A stretch of DNA of 64,000 nt from DASWTL01 sp966250385 (GCA_966250385.1 CBINHC010000002.1:62001-126000); one strand, 5' to 3'. Positions 17,153 to 27,512 are shown, counted from the first letter of the stretch. Notes: generated from the sequence alone by a model not told the origin. A program made the numbers and translations.

Positions 17153-17815
17153 ATGATTAACAAAAGTGAGACCGAACAGAAAGTTGCCGAGTTTTTGTTA
17201 CAGATTAAAGCAATCAAATTACAACCCAAAAACCCTTTCACATGGGCTTCTGGCTGGAAGTCCCCGATTTATTGCGATAACCGCGTAACCCTTTCCTATC
17301 CTTCCATCCGGACCTATATCCGCCAGAATCTGACTGCGCTGATCCAGGAAGAATACGGATCCGTCGGACTGGTTGCCGGTGTGGCGACTGCCGGAATTCC
17401 GCAGGGCGCACTCGTTGCCCAGGACCTCGGCCTGCCTTTTGCATATGTCCGCTCCAAAGCGAAGGAACACGGAACCGGCAACCTGATCGAAGGCGAGATC
17501 TTTCAGGGACAGCGTGTCGTGGTGATCGAAGATCTGATCTCTACCGGAAAGAGCAGCCTTCAGGCCGTTGAAGCCTTACGGGCGGCCGGTTGTGACGTTG
17601 CCGGACTGGTGGCGATCTTCAGCTACGGTTTTGATGCTGCCGAAGAAAACTTCAAAGCAGCAAAATGCCGGTTCTCTACGCTATGCAATTACAATGCGTT
17701 GATCGACTACGCTTCCGAGCATCACTTCGTTTCTTCCGAGGAACTGGAGCTGCTCCGGAAATGGCGCGAGAATCCGTCAACGTGGGGAAATACCATTGAA
17801 AATCCAACCGTATGA
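17153..17815 (+). CDS. pyrE: Orotate phosphoribosyltransferase
   Basis: 220 residues, normal PyrE size. It converts orotate and PRPP to orotidine 5'-monophosphate in pyrimidine synthesis. The PRPP-binding loop is VVVIEDLISTGKSS (about 122-135), and the flexible loop YVRSKAKEHGTGN (98-110) carries the catalytic lysines. The stop overlaps the start of the next gene by four bases (ATGA). In related genomes pyrE commonly sits near the coaD/NUDIX cluster, so the AT-rich island appears to have entered between them (inference). Confidence 0.95.
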   Translation: MINKSETEQKVAEFLLQIKAIKLQPKNPFTWASGWKSPIYCDNRVTLSYPSIRTYIRQNLTALIQEEYGSVGLVAGVATAGIPQGALVAQDLGLPFAYVRSKAKEHGTGNLIEGEIFQGQRVVVIEDLISTGKSSLQAVEALRAAGCDVAGLVAIFSYGFDAAEENFKAAKCRFSTLCNYNALIDYASEHHFVSSEELELLRKWRENPSTWGNTIENPTV

Positions 17816-18210
17816 CCGTATTTGAAAGTAAAGCAGTAATCAGCCGGCCGGCAGGCGAAGTCTGGTCTTTCCTGTCGGACATCAACAACCACGAGCAGCT
17901 GATGCCCGAGAACGTTTCCAACTGGTCTTCCACCAGGGACGAAGCAAGGTTCTCCATTCAGAACATGGGAAAACTCGCCCTGAAGGTATCCAACCGCATC
18001 GAGCCGACCACGATCATTATCGTTCCGGCTGAAAAGGTTCCCTTCGGCGTTGAATTACGCTGGGTGCTGTCGGACAATGCCGACTCGACCACGACCGCCG
18101 TACTGACCATCTCTGCCGATCTGAACATGATGATGAAGATGCTGGCCAGCGGCCCGCTTCAGAAACTGACGGATCACCAGACCCATTCTTTGAAGAAGGT
18201 ACTCGCATAA
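17812..18210 (+). CDS. SRPBCC (START-like) family protein
   Basis: 132 residues beginning MTVFESKAVISRPAGEVWSFLSD, the beta-strand and helix opening of SRPBCC/polyketide-cyclase-like folds, which form a hydrophobic ligand cavity. Its ligand is unknown. It overlaps pyrE by four bases and is followed by a terminator, so the pair forms a two-gene operon. No signal peptide. Confidence 0.75.
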   Translation: MTVFESKAVISRPAGEVWSFLSDINNHEQLMPENVSNWSSTRDEARFSIQNMGKLALKVSNRIEPTTIIIVPAEKVPFGVELRWVLSDNADSTTTAVLTISADLNMMMKMLASGPLQKLTDHQTHSLKKVLA

Positions 18211-18237
18211 GGCTTTTCAGACCTTATTCATAAGATT

Positions 18238-18272
18238 AAACAGCGCGCCTTACGGTTGCGCTGTTTTTGTTT
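18238..18272 (+). terminator. Intrinsic terminator of the pyrE operon
   Basis: Perfect 9-bp stem AAACAGCGC (18238-18246) with GCGCTGTTT (18258-18266), 11-nt loop, followed by TTGTTT. Confidence 0.85.
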
Positions 18273-18453
18273 CTTTTGCCCCGGATTTCAGCTCTCCCCC
18301 TGCAGATGATGGGTTGCGGTCCAACTGCCTAATTTTCCGGCTAATACACTACCTATCAGCCAATTCGTCATCCTGCCGGAGAACCAGCGGACAATTTTTC
18401 CGAAATGAAACCGCACAGGGGGCGTGGCTGTAGTTTTGATAATCCTCCGGTGT

Positions 18454-21060
18454 ATGAACTTCAACAATTTTACGATAAAGGCCCAGGAAGCCGTACAGAA
18501 GGCTTCCGACATTGCGACTGGCAATCAGCAACAGTCCATTGAGAATGCACACCTGCTTAAAGGTCTGCTGATGGTTGATGAAAATGTTGTGAATTACCTG
18601 CTGAAGAAGCTGAATGTAAACGTCAACCGGCTTAACACGATCCTGGATGCCGAGATCCAGAGCTACCCGAAGGTCAGCGGCGGAAACCTGTACCTGTCCT
18701 CCGGAGCGAACACTGCACTGCAAAAGGCACAGTCCTACCTGAAGGAATTCAAGGATGAATTCGTGTCGGTCGAACATATACTATTGGGTATCCTCAATTC
18801 GGGGGATAAGGTCAGCACCCTGCTCAAGGACGCCGGGGTCAATGAGAAGGACCTGAAAAAGGCGATCCTGGAACTCCGCGGCGACAACCGGGTTACCGAT
18901 CAGAATGCCGAAGCGACCTACAACGCGCTGAACAAATATGCGCGGAACCTGAACGAATTCGCGGAATCCGGAAAACTCGACCCGGTCATCGGCCGTGACG
19001 AGGAGATCCGCCGCGTGATCCAGATCCTTTCCCGCCGTACCAAGAACAACCCGATCCTGATCGGGGAACCGGGCGTCGGTAAGACCGCGATCGCCGAAGG
19101 CATCGCGTTCCGGATCATCAAGGGCGACGTTCCGGAGAACCTGAAGACCAAGACCGTTTACTCACTGGATATGGGCGCCCTGATCGCCGGCGCGAAATAC
19201 AAGGGCGAGTTCGAGGAACGCCTGAAGGCGGTGGTCAAAGAAGTGACCCAGAGCGACGGCGAGATCATCCTGTTCATTGACGAGATCCACACACTGGTCG
19301 GTGCCGGGGGCGGTGAAGGTGCCATGGATGCCGCAAACATCCTGAAGCCGGCACTGGCCCGCGGGGAATTGCGTGCGATCGGCGCGACCACGCTGAACGA
19401 ATACCAGAAATATCTGGAAAAGGATAAGGCCCTGGAACGCCGGTTCCAGAAGGTCATGGTCGATGAGCCGGACACCCAGGATGCGATCTCGATCCTCCGG
19501 GGACTGAAGGAGCGCTATGAGACCCACCATAAGGTCCGGATCAAGGACGAAGCCATCATCGCAGCGGTCGAATTATCCCAGCGGTATATCTCCGACCGTT
19601 TCCTCCCCGATAAGGCCATTGACCTGATGGACGAGGCTGCCTCCAAGCTCCGGCTGGAGATGGACTCCGTTCCGGAAGAGGTTGATGAACTGGAACGCCG
19701 GATCATGCAGCTGGAGATCGAACGCGAAGCGATCAAACGGGAGAACGACGAGAAGAAGGTCGAGGAACTGAGCGCCGAGATCGCCAACCTTTCCGCCGAC
19801 CGCGACTCGTTGCGGGCCCGCTGGCAGGCCGAGAAAGACCTGGTGGAAGGCATCAACCAGAAGCTGGAAGCTATAGAAAACTATAAGCTCGAAGCGCAGC
19901 AGGCCGAACGGGCCGGCGACTACGGCCGCGTCGCGGAACTGCGCTACGGTAAGATCAAGGAAGCAACGGACCAGGCCGAAGAGCTGAAGAAACAGCTCGA
20001 GGAACAGCAAAACAGCCAGGCCCGGATGCTGAAAGAGGAAGTCACCTCCGAAGATATCGCCGGGGTGGTTTCCCGATGGACGGGGATCCCGGTCACCAAG
20101 ATGATCCAGAGCGAGCGGGAGAAACTCCTGCACCTGGAAGAAGAACTCCACAAAAGAGTTGCCGGGCAGCAGGAAGCGATCGAGGCGATCTCCGATGCTA
20201 TCCGCCGTTCCCGGGCCGGTCTGCAGGACAAACGGAAACCGATCGGTTCCTTCATCTTCCTCGGTACGACCGGCGTCGGTAAGACCGAGCTGGCCAAAGC
20301 GCTGGCGGAGTTCCTGTTCAATGACGAACACAGCATGGTCCGCATCGATATGAGCGAATACCAGGAACGGCATGCCGTCTCCAGGCTGATCGGTGCGCCT
20401 CCGGGATATGTGGGTTACGATGAAGGCGGCCAGCTGACCGAAGCGGTCCGCAGAAAGCCGTACTCCGTGATCCTGCTGGATGAGATCGAAAAGGCTCACC
20501 CGGACGTATTCAATATTCTGCTCCAGGTACTCGACGACGGCCGGTTAACCGATAACAAGGGCCGGGTAGTGAACTTCAAGAACACGATCATCATCATGAC
20601 CTCCAATATCGGATCCCACCTGATCCAGGAGAACTTTGCCGAACTGACCGAGTTCAACCAGGATGAGATCATCGCACGTACCAAGAATCAGTTGTTCGAC
20701 CTGCTGAAGCAGACGATCCGGCCTGAGTTCCTGAACCGGATCGATGACCTGATCATGTTCACCCCGCTGGGCCGCGAGGAACTCCGGGATATTGTCAACC
20801 TTCAGTTCCGGGCCCTGCAGCAGACCCTGGCGGAAATGGGCATCGAGATCGAAGCTTCCCCGGAAGCGCTGGACTGGCTGGCCCAGCTGGGTTATGACCC
20901 GCAGTTCGGAGCCCGACCCCTAAAACGGGTTATCCAGAAACGGATCCTCAATGAACTCTCCAAGGAAATCCTGGCGGGTAAGGTCGACAAGGACAGCAAG
21001 ATCAGACTGGACGTATTCGATAACAAGTTCGTCTTTCTGAATGCGGAAGTGACGCAGTAA
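18454..21060 (+). CDS. clpB: ATP-dependent chaperone ClpB
   Basis: 868 residues from ATG 18454 (MNFNNFTIKAQEAVQKA); an upstream in-frame ATG at 18424 adds ten residues unlike ClpB. ClpB is a hexameric AAA+ disaggregase that works with DnaK. It has the N-domain with two repeats, AAA1 (Walker A K210, Walker B D276-E277), a coiled-coil middle domain (about 400-530) that distinguishes it from ClpA/ClpC, and AAA2 (GTTGVGKTE with K610; D676-E677). The C-terminal small domain is complete. All ATPase residues are present. No heat-shock promoter or CIRCE element was recognised upstream. Confidence 0.96.
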   Translation: MNFNNFTIKAQEAVQKASDIATGNQQQSIENAHLLKGLLMVDENVVNYLLKKLNVNVNRLNTILDAEIQSYPKVSGGNLYLSSGANTALQKAQSYLKEFKDEFVSVEHILLGILNSGDKVSTLLKDAGVNEKDLKKAILELRGDNRVTDQNAEATYNALNKYARNLNEFAESGKLDPVIGRDEEIRRVIQILSRRTKNNPILIGEPGVGKTAIAEGIAFRIIKGDVPENLKTKTVYSLDMGALIAGAKYKGEFEERLKAVVKEVTQSDGEIILFIDEIHTLVGAGGGEGAMDAANILKPALARGELRAIGATTLNEYQKYLEKDKALERRFQKVMVDEPDTQDAISILRGLKERYETHHKVRIKDEAIIAAVELSQRYISDRFLPDKAIDLMDEAASKLRLEMDSVPEEVDELERRIMQLEIEREAIKRENDEKKVEELSAEIANLSADRDSLRARWQAEKDLVEGINQKLEAIENYKLEAQQAERAGDYGRVAELRYGKIKEATDQAEELKKQLEEQQNSQARMLKEEVTSEDIAGVVSRWTGIPVTKMIQSEREKLLHLEEELHKRVAGQQEAIEAISDAIRRSRAGLQDKRKPIGSFIFLGTTGVGKTELAKALAEFLFNDEHSMVRIDMSEYQERHAVSRLIGAPPGYVGYDEGGQLTEAVRRKPYSVILLDEIEKAHPDVFNILLQVLDDGRLTDNKGRVVNFKNTIIIMTSNIGSHLIQENFAELTEFNQDEIIARTKNQLFDLLKQTIRPEFLNRIDDLIMFTPLGREELRDIVNLQFRALQQTLAEMGIEIEASPEALDWLAQLGYDPQFGARPLKRVIQKRILNELSKEILAGKVDKDSKIRLDVFDNKFVFLNAEVTQ

Positions 21061-21086
21061 CGGGCGTTCCGCATACCTGAAAAATA

Positions 21087-21120
21087 AAGGCCGCACAGAA
21101 TGAACTGCGCGGCCTTGTTG
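21087..21120 (+). terminator. Intrinsic terminator after clpB
   Basis: 8-bp stem AAGGCCGC (21087-21094) with GCGGCCTT (21109-21116), then GTTGTTATT. It lies between clpB and the convergent hypothetical gene, so it may serve both. Confidence 0.75.
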
Positions 21121-21140
21121 TTATCCCCCCCAAACGGGAC

Positions 21141-21560
21141 TTATTCAAACTTGTAGTATTTATCGATGGTGTTGACGATCAGCTGCTCGGTAGTCGGCGG
21201 AGTTACTGAAATGGTTCCGTACGGAGCCTGCCAGAACTCGTTCTTCCGGATATGCTGGGTCTCGCCGCCTACCCGGACAAGGAGTTCGCACTGGTATTCG
21301 ACGCGTAAGGTTTGCTTGTCATTGTCAGCCTTTCCGTCCCGGAGATGATCCGGCGTTGAGGTGCTCGAAAAACTCACAACCGTTACGTCAACGGGCTGGT
21401 CTTTCACCTTGAGCTTCATTTTCTGGGCAAACAGCCGGCTGAACAACTGCTCATTCAGCACCGTGTTCGTTTGGTTGGTTAACTGGATCCGGGAATCCGC
21501 TACAAAAGCACAAAACATAAAAGCGGCAAGGAAGATTGGAAGTACGGACAGCTTTTTCAT
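21141..21560 (-). CDS. Secreted protein of unknown function
   Basis: I start at ATG 21560 (MKKLSVLPIFLAAFMFCAFVA), giving 139 residues with a classical signal peptide; an in-frame ATG at 21617 would put about 19 residues before it. The mature part (SRIQLTNQTNTVLNEQLF...) is hydrophilic and ends TIDKYYKFE. No domain was recognised. It stands alone between clpB and the nuo operon, convergent to clpB. Confidence 0.55.
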   Translation of the reverse strand: MKKLSVLPIFLAAFMFCAFVADSRIQLTNQTNTVLNEQLFSRLFAQKMKLKVKDQPVDVTVVSFSSTSTPDHLRDGKADNDKQTLRVEYQCELLVRVGGETQHIRKNEFWQAPYGTISVTPPTTEQLIVNTIDKYYKFE

Positions 21561-21793
21561 GACGTTTAAGTTTAGGTTAATAACTAAAATCAATATACTA
21601 GTAAAATTAAATTTCAAGAAACAATGTTTGGCGATTCACCGGCATAACGTGGACTCGCGCGAAAAAAAGCCTGCCCCGCATTCAATTCGGCGTTTTTGCG
21701 ATTTGTAAAAAAACTATTACTTCAACCTGGCGATCTGGGCGACCAACCGGTTTATTATCAGATCCATAGCGTCCGCCGCATCTACAACGCCAT

Positions 21794-23233
21794 CTACCGG
21801 CCCGTCAGACCCGTCATGAATTCCAGGAACCCGGCCGGGCTGACCCCGAGCCAGACGACCAGGAAGGTAACCAGCGTGAGCGTTATACTGCTGAAGAGGT
21901 AGAACAGCGGATGGGTCCGTCGGCTTTCCGCTGCCGGATGATCGCGTTCGGTAAACATGGCGGTGATGATCCGGAGATAATAATAGAGGCCGATCACGCT
22001 GCTCAGCACCAGAACCACGCTGGCAGCCCATGCTCCGGAACCGGTTGCGGCCGAAAGGATGTAGAATTTCCCGATAAACCCGGCGGTCAGCGGGATCCCC
22101 GCCAGGGAAAGTAAGGAGGCGGTAAAAAAGGCCGCCAGCACCGGATTTCTCCAGAACAGCCCCCGGTACCGGGCCAGGTCGCCGGCATCCTCCTCCCGGG
22201 TGGAAAGCAGCGTGACCACCCCGAAGGCGATCAGCGTGCCCAGGACGTAGGTGACCAGGTAGAACGTGATCGCCTGGTTCCCGGAGTTGCTGCCGCTGAT
22301 CAGCGCAACCAGCATGTACCCCATATGCGCGATGGAGGAATAGGCCAGGATCCGTTTGACATGGGTTTGCTGCAGAGCCAGGAGGTTACCGATCACCATC
22401 GAAGCCATCGCGACACAGACGAATATGGTCATCAGGGTCTCCGATCCCATCCCCCGGACCGCCGAAAACAACCGAAGCAGAACGGCCAGGACGCCGGCCT
22501 TGGAAACGGTGGCGATAAAGGCGGTGATCGGCGCCGGAGCGCCCTGGTAGACATCAGCCGCCCAGAGATGGAACGGCACAATGGCGAGCTTGAACCCGAT
22601 CCCGACGAGCATCATCCCCGTACCGGCCAGTGCCAGGACCGGGAAACGCTCCGCGCTGCCCAGCCGGCCGGCGATTTCGGCAAAGTTCATCGTCCCTGCT
22701 TCCAGGTAGACCAGCCCCATACCGAATAACAGGAAACCGGAGGAGAAGGCGGCAAGAATCAGATATTTTACCCCGGCTTCGACAGGATAGTGCCGTTCGC
22801 GGAGATAGGCGATCAGCGCATAAGGCGCCACCGTCAGGATCTCCAGTCCCAGGAAAAATGAAATAAAATGCGTGCTTGCAGCCAATACGCAGGCTCCCAG
22901 CGCGGCCAGCAGTAACAGGACATAGTATTCCCGGGGGCCCTCTTCCTTTTCCTCGAAATAGATATAGGACAGGATATTGACCACCAGGCTGGCAAACAAA
23001 ATCAGACCGGTGATGAACACCGCCAGGCCGTCCATGCGCAGCAGGATGCCGATATCATGCGGAAGGTCCGTACCGATGAAGTAGAGCGAAATGAACGCGA
23101 ACAGGAACAGGATCAGGGTGAGTACCTGAATCTTCCGGTGGGTCAGGTTCATGGCGATCAGCAGCATCACCAGTACGGAGGCGCCTGCGAGCAGCAGGAG
23201 CGGCGAAAGCATATAAAGGTCCTGTTCAGTCAT
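21794..23233 (-). CDS. nuoN: NADH-quinone oxidoreductase subunit N
   Basis: 479 residues. One of three antiporter-like proton-pumping subunits of complex I in the inner membrane. Many membrane helices, including the conserved blocks VKYLILAAFSSGFLLFGMGL and KRILAYSSIAHMGYML, which carry pump lysines. Last gene of the nuo operon; its start lies inside the nuoM end (8-nt overlap). No strong terminator hairpin was recognised in 21618-21793. Confidence 0.94.
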   Translation of the reverse strand: MTEQDLYMLSPLLLLAGASVLVMLLIAMNLTHRKIQVLTLILFLFAFISLYFIGTDLPHDIGILLRMDGLAVFITGLILFASLVVNILSYIYFEEKEEGPREYYVLLLLAALGACVLAASTHFISFFLGLEILTVAPYALIAYLRERHYPVEAGVKYLILAAFSSGFLLFGMGLVYLEAGTMNFAEIAGRLGSAERFPVLALAGTGMMLVGIGFKLAIVPFHLWAADVYQGAPAPITAFIATVSKAGVLAVLLRLFSAVRGMGSETLMTIFVCVAMASMVIGNLLALQQTHVKRILAYSSIAHMGYMLVALISGSNSGNQAITFYLVTYVLGTLIAFGVVTLLSTREEDAGDLARYRGLFWRNPVLAAFFTASLLSLAGIPLTAGFIGKFYILSAATGSGAWAASVVLVLSSVIGLYYYLRIITAMFTERDHPAAESRRTHPLFYLFSSITLTLVTFLVVWLGVSPAGFLEFMTGLTGR

Positions 23234-24785
23234 GAGTATCTTTTGTGATGGTCTTGTTTGTTACCGCAGGCAGGGTCCCCGGCACATCATTCCGTTTGCC
23301 GGCCTCCGCCAGGGCGGATCCCATCCGGTCCCGGAACCCGGCGATAAACGGGCGGCTCCGGTCAAACACCGGTTGGGGGGACACGCCCAGCCAGATGATC
23401 GCCAGGCACAGGAGGCTCATCGAAACCGCCTCGCGCCGGGTGAGATCAGGTACCGCCGGCGCGGCCTCATTACGCTTACCAAGGAAGATCCGCTGCAGGA
23501 TCCGCAATGAATAGATGGCGGAAAAGACCAGTCCGGTACAGGCGATGACCGTTATGGTCATATCCCGGCGGAAACTGCCCAGCAGGACCAGGAACTCCGC
23601 CAGGAAGTTCCCCAGACCCGGAAGTCCGAGCGAGGCCATGACGAAGACGAGCGTAAGCCCGCCCATCCGAGGCATACCGGTCCAGAGCCCGCCCATGCGG
23701 TCCAGCTCGCGGGTATGCAGGCGTTCCTTCAGCATGCCGGCGATCAGGAACAGCGCGCCGGTGCTGATGCCGTGGGTGAGCAGCTGGATCACCACCCCCT
23801 GCAATGCGAGTTCATTGAATGCGAAGATGCCCAGGATGACAAATCCCATGTGGCTTACGCTGGTATAGGCGACCAGCCGTTTCAGATCAGTCTGCGAATA
23901 GGCGAGCACCGCCCCGTAGATGATTCCGATGGTTCCGATGACCATGGCCAGCGGCGCCGTCGCCGCAGCGGCCTGCGGAAAAAGCGGTACCGCGAACCGG
24001 AGGATCCCGTAAGCGCCGGTCTTCAGCAGGAGCCCTGCCAGGATGAGGCTGCCAGCCGTAGGTGCTTCCCCATGAGCATCCGGCAGCCAGGAGTGAAACG
24101 GTACGACGGGAAGCTTGATCACAAAGGCGATCATGAAGCCGGCCATGAGCCAGCCGGCCGCACCGGCCGGGATATCGGCTCCCAGCAGTTCGGAATAGCT
24201 GAAGGTGTACTGCCCTGTTTCGGCCCCATGGATGAAGTACAGCCCGAGGATCGCCAGCAGCATCAGCAGCCCGCCGGCCTGAGTAAAAATAAAGAACTTA
24301 TAGGCGGCATAGACCCGGTTCTCGCTTCCCCAGATCCCGATCAGGAAATACATGGGGATCAGCATAAGCTCCCAGAAAAAGTAAAACAGGAAGAGATCCA
24401 GCGCCAGGAATACGCCGCAGATACCGGCCAGAATCCAAAGCAGATTGAAGTAATAGAACCCGGTCCGGCCGGCCACCTCCTTCCAGGAGGCCAGAACGGC
24501 GAGTGTGCCCAGGAAAAAGGTCAGCAGGACCATCAGGAGGCTTAACCCGTCCATAGCCAGATAAAAGCTGATTCCCCACGCCGGGATCCATGGGCTTTGG
24601 AAATCGACGAGCCAGTCGGGGCCGCCGCTCCCCGGGTTGGCGGCCCATATGGAAATGGTGAGCGCCAGCCCGGTCACTACCGAAACCAGGGCAATCCATG
24701 GGCACGCCCTGGTATCCAGGCGGCCGGCAACCAGTGCCAGGAGACCGCCTGCGATCAATATCACGATAAGCCAGACCAGTATCAT
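23226..24785 (-). CDS. nuoM: NADH-quinone oxidoreductase subunit M
   Basis: 519 residues from ATG 24785 (MILVWLIVILIAGG), which overlaps the nuoL stop as ATGA; the frame remains open to 24845 but those residues are not NuoM-like. Second antiporter-like proton-pumping subunit. Conserved segments include LPVVPFHSWLPDAHGEAPTA and KRLVAYTSVSHMGFVILG with the family lysine and histidine positions. Confidence 0.95.
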   Translation of the reverse strand: MILVWLIVILIAGGLLALVAGRLDTRACPWIALVSVVTGLALTISIWAANPGSGGPDWLVDFQSPWIPAWGISFYLAMDGLSLLMVLLTFFLGTLAVLASWKEVAGRTGFYYFNLLWILAGICGVFLALDLFLFYFFWELMLIPMYFLIGIWGSENRVYAAYKFFIFTQAGGLLMLLAILGLYFIHGAETGQYTFSYSELLGADIPAGAAGWLMAGFMIAFVIKLPVVPFHSWLPDAHGEAPTAGSLILAGLLLKTGAYGILRFAVPLFPQAAAATAPLAMVIGTIGIIYGAVLAYSQTDLKRLVAYTSVSHMGFVILGIFAFNELALQGVVIQLLTHGISTGALFLIAGMLKERLHTRELDRMGGLWTGMPRMGGLTLVFVMASLGLPGLGNFLAEFLVLLGSFRRDMTITVIACTGLVFSAIYSLRILQRIFLGKRNEAAPAVPDLTRREAVSMSLLCLAIIWLGVSPQPVFDRSRPFIAGFRDRMGSALAEAGKRNDVPGTLPAVTNKTITKDTHD

Positions 24786-26656
24786 AGGATCAGTTGTATT
24801 CCAAAAATCAGTATGGACCCGATCAGCAGTCCCATGGCATACCACCGCAGGGAACCGGATTGGGTATAGGCCAAAGCGCGGTGCAGCGAACCGCTCAGAC
24901 GGGCAATGCCGGTATAGACCGCATCCACCAGGTCATGTTTGTTCACGCGCGCCAGGTAAACGAACGGCCGGACGAACAGCCGGTCATAAGCGGCGTCAAA
25001 GCCCCATCCGGCCAGCCAGAGCCGGTGAACGGCGGAAGCCCGGCCGGATGCTTCAAAAGCCGGAAGCCCACGGTAATACCACCGGTAGCCCAGGTAAACG
25101 CCGGATAGCGTCACCAGCGCAGCGATCCCCTGGAACAGCCATTCGCTGCCGGCACCCTCCCGGACGGCAGCAGCGGGCAGAACCGGTCCGAGCAGGTCTG
25201 AGAACAGCGTCACATGACCGAAATTATGCGGAAGTTCCACGAAACCGGCTAAGACCGCAAATACGGCAAGGATAACGAGCGGGACGGTCATCAGGCGACC
25301 CGGCATGTGCCCGGGCTCGGTCTTTACGTCGCCAAAAAACGTCAGCATCATCATGCGCGTCGTGTACAGCGCCGTGATGAAGGCACCGAGCAGCGCCATC
25401 AGCCACAGCAGGCTGTGCCCGCCGGGCGATGCCCAGGCGTACCAGAGGATCTGATCCTTGCTGTAGAATCCGGCGCTCACCAGCGGGAGGGCCGCAAGCG
25501 ATGCCGAACCGGCCAGAAAGGTCAGGAAGATGAGCGGCAGTTTTTTCCGCAACCCGCCCATCCGGTACATGCTGTGTTCATGATGAAGCGTCTCGATAAC
25601 GGCGCCGGCGGCCAGGAACAGCAGCGCCTTGAAAAAGGCATGGGTCATGAAATGAAAGATCGCCGAAGTCCAGGCGCCAACCCCCAGCGCAAGGAACATA
25701 TAGCCGATCTGGCTGATGGTGGAGTAAGCCAGGACCCTTTTGATGTCATGCTGCGCCATGGCACTGCAGCCGGCCAGGAGCAGGGTGGTTGCGCCGATAA
25801 CGGCAACGATCATCTGGACGGCCGGAGCTGCAATGAAAACGGCCTGCATCCGGGCCAGCAGGTAGATGCCGGCGGTCACCATGGTGGCCGCGTGGATCAG
25901 GGCGCTTACGGGGGATGGTCCGGCCATGGCATCCGGAAGCCAGGTCTGCAGGGGCAGCTGGGCCGATTTCCCGATTCCACCGGCGAGCAGCAGCAGCGCG
26001 GTGATCGTGGCGATCCGGGAACCGTCCGACCACGTACCCGGAACGGCCGCCGTGATCTCGGGAATATTCAGCGTTCCGAACTGGTAGAACAGGAAGAAGA
26101 GCCCGATGGCCATGGCCGTATCCCCGATCCGAGTCATGATAAATGCCTTCCGGGCGGCATATCCGTTCATCGGGTTCTCGTACCAGAACCCGATCAGCAG
26201 GTAACTGCAGAGCCCCACGCCTTCCCAGCCCAGGTAGAGCATCAGCAGGTCCCCGGCCAGAACCAGGATGAGCATGCTGGTAACAAAGAGATTCATGCTG
26301 GCGAAGAACCGGGCGTAATCCCGGTCCGGTTTCATAAACTCCACCGAATAAATATGGATCAGCGCGCCGATGAAGGTGATCACGAAAACAAAAACGAGCG
26401 ACAACGCATCCAGCCGGAAGGTAATTGACGGCGCAAACCCGCCAACATCGAACCAGGTCCGGACCGTCTGACTGTATACGTCTCCCGGTCCCTGCAGGAA
26501 CGCGATGCCCGCCGTGATGGCGACGAGCGCCGACAGGCATACTGATGCCGAACCGATCACTGCGATGGCCGGACGCGCCAGGTTCCGGCCCGCCAGAATG
26601 AGGATCAGGAAGCCGGTGAACGGCAAAGCGGGAATCAGCCACAGGAAATCTTCCAT
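24782..26656 (-). CDS. nuoL: NADH-quinone oxidoreductase subunit L
   Basis: 624 residues, the distal proton-pumping subunit with the long lateral helix. Recognised by SAQLPLQTWLPDAMAGPSPV, KRVLAYSTISQIGYMFLALG and a C-terminal amphipathic region ending in a last membrane helix (WYAMGLLIGSILIFGIQLIL). It follows nuoK by 18 bp and overlaps nuoM by four bases. Confidence 0.95.
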   Translation of the reverse strand: MEDFLWLIPALPFTGFLILILAGRNLARPAIAVIGSASVCLSALVAITAGIAFLQGPGDVYSQTVRTWFDVGGFAPSITFRLDALSLVFVFVITFIGALIHIYSVEFMKPDRDYARFFASMNLFVTSMLILVLAGDLLMLYLGWEGVGLCSYLLIGFWYENPMNGYAARKAFIMTRIGDTAMAIGLFFLFYQFGTLNIPEITAAVPGTWSDGSRIATITALLLLAGGIGKSAQLPLQTWLPDAMAGPSPVSALIHAATMVTAGIYLLARMQAVFIAAPAVQMIVAVIGATTLLLAGCSAMAQHDIKRVLAYSTISQIGYMFLALGVGAWTSAIFHFMTHAFFKALLFLAAGAVIETLHHEHSMYRMGGLRKKLPLIFLTFLAGSASLAALPLVSAGFYSKDQILWYAWASPGGHSLLWLMALLGAFITALYTTRMMMLTFFGDVKTEPGHMPGRLMTVPLVILAVFAVLAGFVELPHNFGHVTLFSDLLGPVLPAAAVREGAGSEWLFQGIAALVTLSGVYLGYRWYYRGLPAFEASGRASAVHRLWLAGWGFDAAYDRLFVRPFVYLARVNKHDLVDAVYTGIARLSGSLHRALAYTQSGSLRWYAMGLLIGSILIFGIQLIL

Positions 26657-26674
26657 ATTCGTCGATTTATTCGG

Positions 26675-26986
26675 TTAACCTTTCATTTCTTTCAGCCGGT
26701 CAATATCAAGGCTCTGGTGCTGCTGGTGGATCCGGAGAATGAGCGCCAGGCCGATGGATACCTCGGCTGCCGCCATAGCCAGGATGAACAGGAACATCAC
26801 CTGCCCGTCGGCCTGGCCCCACCGCGAACCGGCGGCAATGAAGACCAGGGAGGCCGCATTGAGCATGATCTCTACGGACAGCAGCATGAAAATGATATTC
26901 CTGCGGATGATGACCCCGACAATGCCCAGAACGAAGAGTATCGCGGCAAGCAGCAGGACCGCATCCATGGTTACCGGCAGGTTCAT
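26675..26986 (-). CDS. nuoK: NADH-quinone oxidoreductase subunit K
   Basis: 103 residues with three membrane helices, the normal NuoK size. FMLLSVEIMLNAASLVF carries the conserved helix-2 glutamate used in proton transfer, and AAEVSIGLALILRI carries the second one. Overlaps nuoJ by four bases. Confidence 0.94.
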   Translation of the reverse strand: MNLPVTMDAVLLLAAILFVLGIVGVIIRRNIIFMLLSVEIMLNAASLVFIAAGSRWGQADGQVMFLFILAMAAAEVSIGLALILRIHQQHQSLDIDRLKEMKG

Positions 26987-27510
26987 GCGGGCCTCCCTTC
27001 CAGGAACCGGTGGGTCACCAGTTTCTTATGCTGTGCGATGTGCGCGGCACCGACGACGCCGGCCATCAGCAGAAGCGCTGCCAGCTGCACCGCGATGACA
27101 TATGCGGAGAACAGGACCGTCGACACGTCCTTCGGCGCGACCGCATGCAGTTCCCCGACCGAACGCTGCTGTCCTGCGATCAGGTAGCCCATTTCGGCCA
27201 GCAGGATCAGGGCCAGTGCCGACGGCCCGATCCACTGGCGGGCGTTCAGCCAGGGACTTTCTCTTTTCGGGGCCAGGGTACCCAGGTTCAGCAGCATGAT
27301 CGTAAAGATGAACAGGACCATGATCGCTCCCGCATAGATGATCACTTCGAGCAGGGCGGCAAAGGCCGCCCCGAGCAGGTAGAATATCATGGCCAGCGAA
27401 AGCAGGCTGATGATCAGGTACAGCAGGGCATGGACGGGATGGCGGCGCGTGATCACCATCGCGGTCGAGAGTACCGCGATCACTCCGGTTATATAAAATA
27501 CGGCTTCCAT
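26983..27510 (-). CDS. nuoJ: NADH-quinone oxidoreductase subunit J
   Basis: 175 residues, about five membrane helices. The block ALLEVIIYAGAIMVLFIFTIMLL is the NuoJ signature (helix 3). Two bases separate it from nuoI and four bases overlap nuoK. Confidence 0.93.
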   Translation of the reverse strand: MEAVFYITGVIAVLSTAMVITRRHPVHALLYLIISLLSLAMIFYLLGAAFAALLEVIIYAGAIMVLFIFTIMLLNLGTLAPKRESPWLNARQWIGPSALALILLAEMGYLIAGQQRSVGELHAVAPKDVSTVLFSAYVIAVQLAALLLMAGVVGAAHIAQHKKLVTHRFLEGRPA

Positions 27511-27512
27511 AA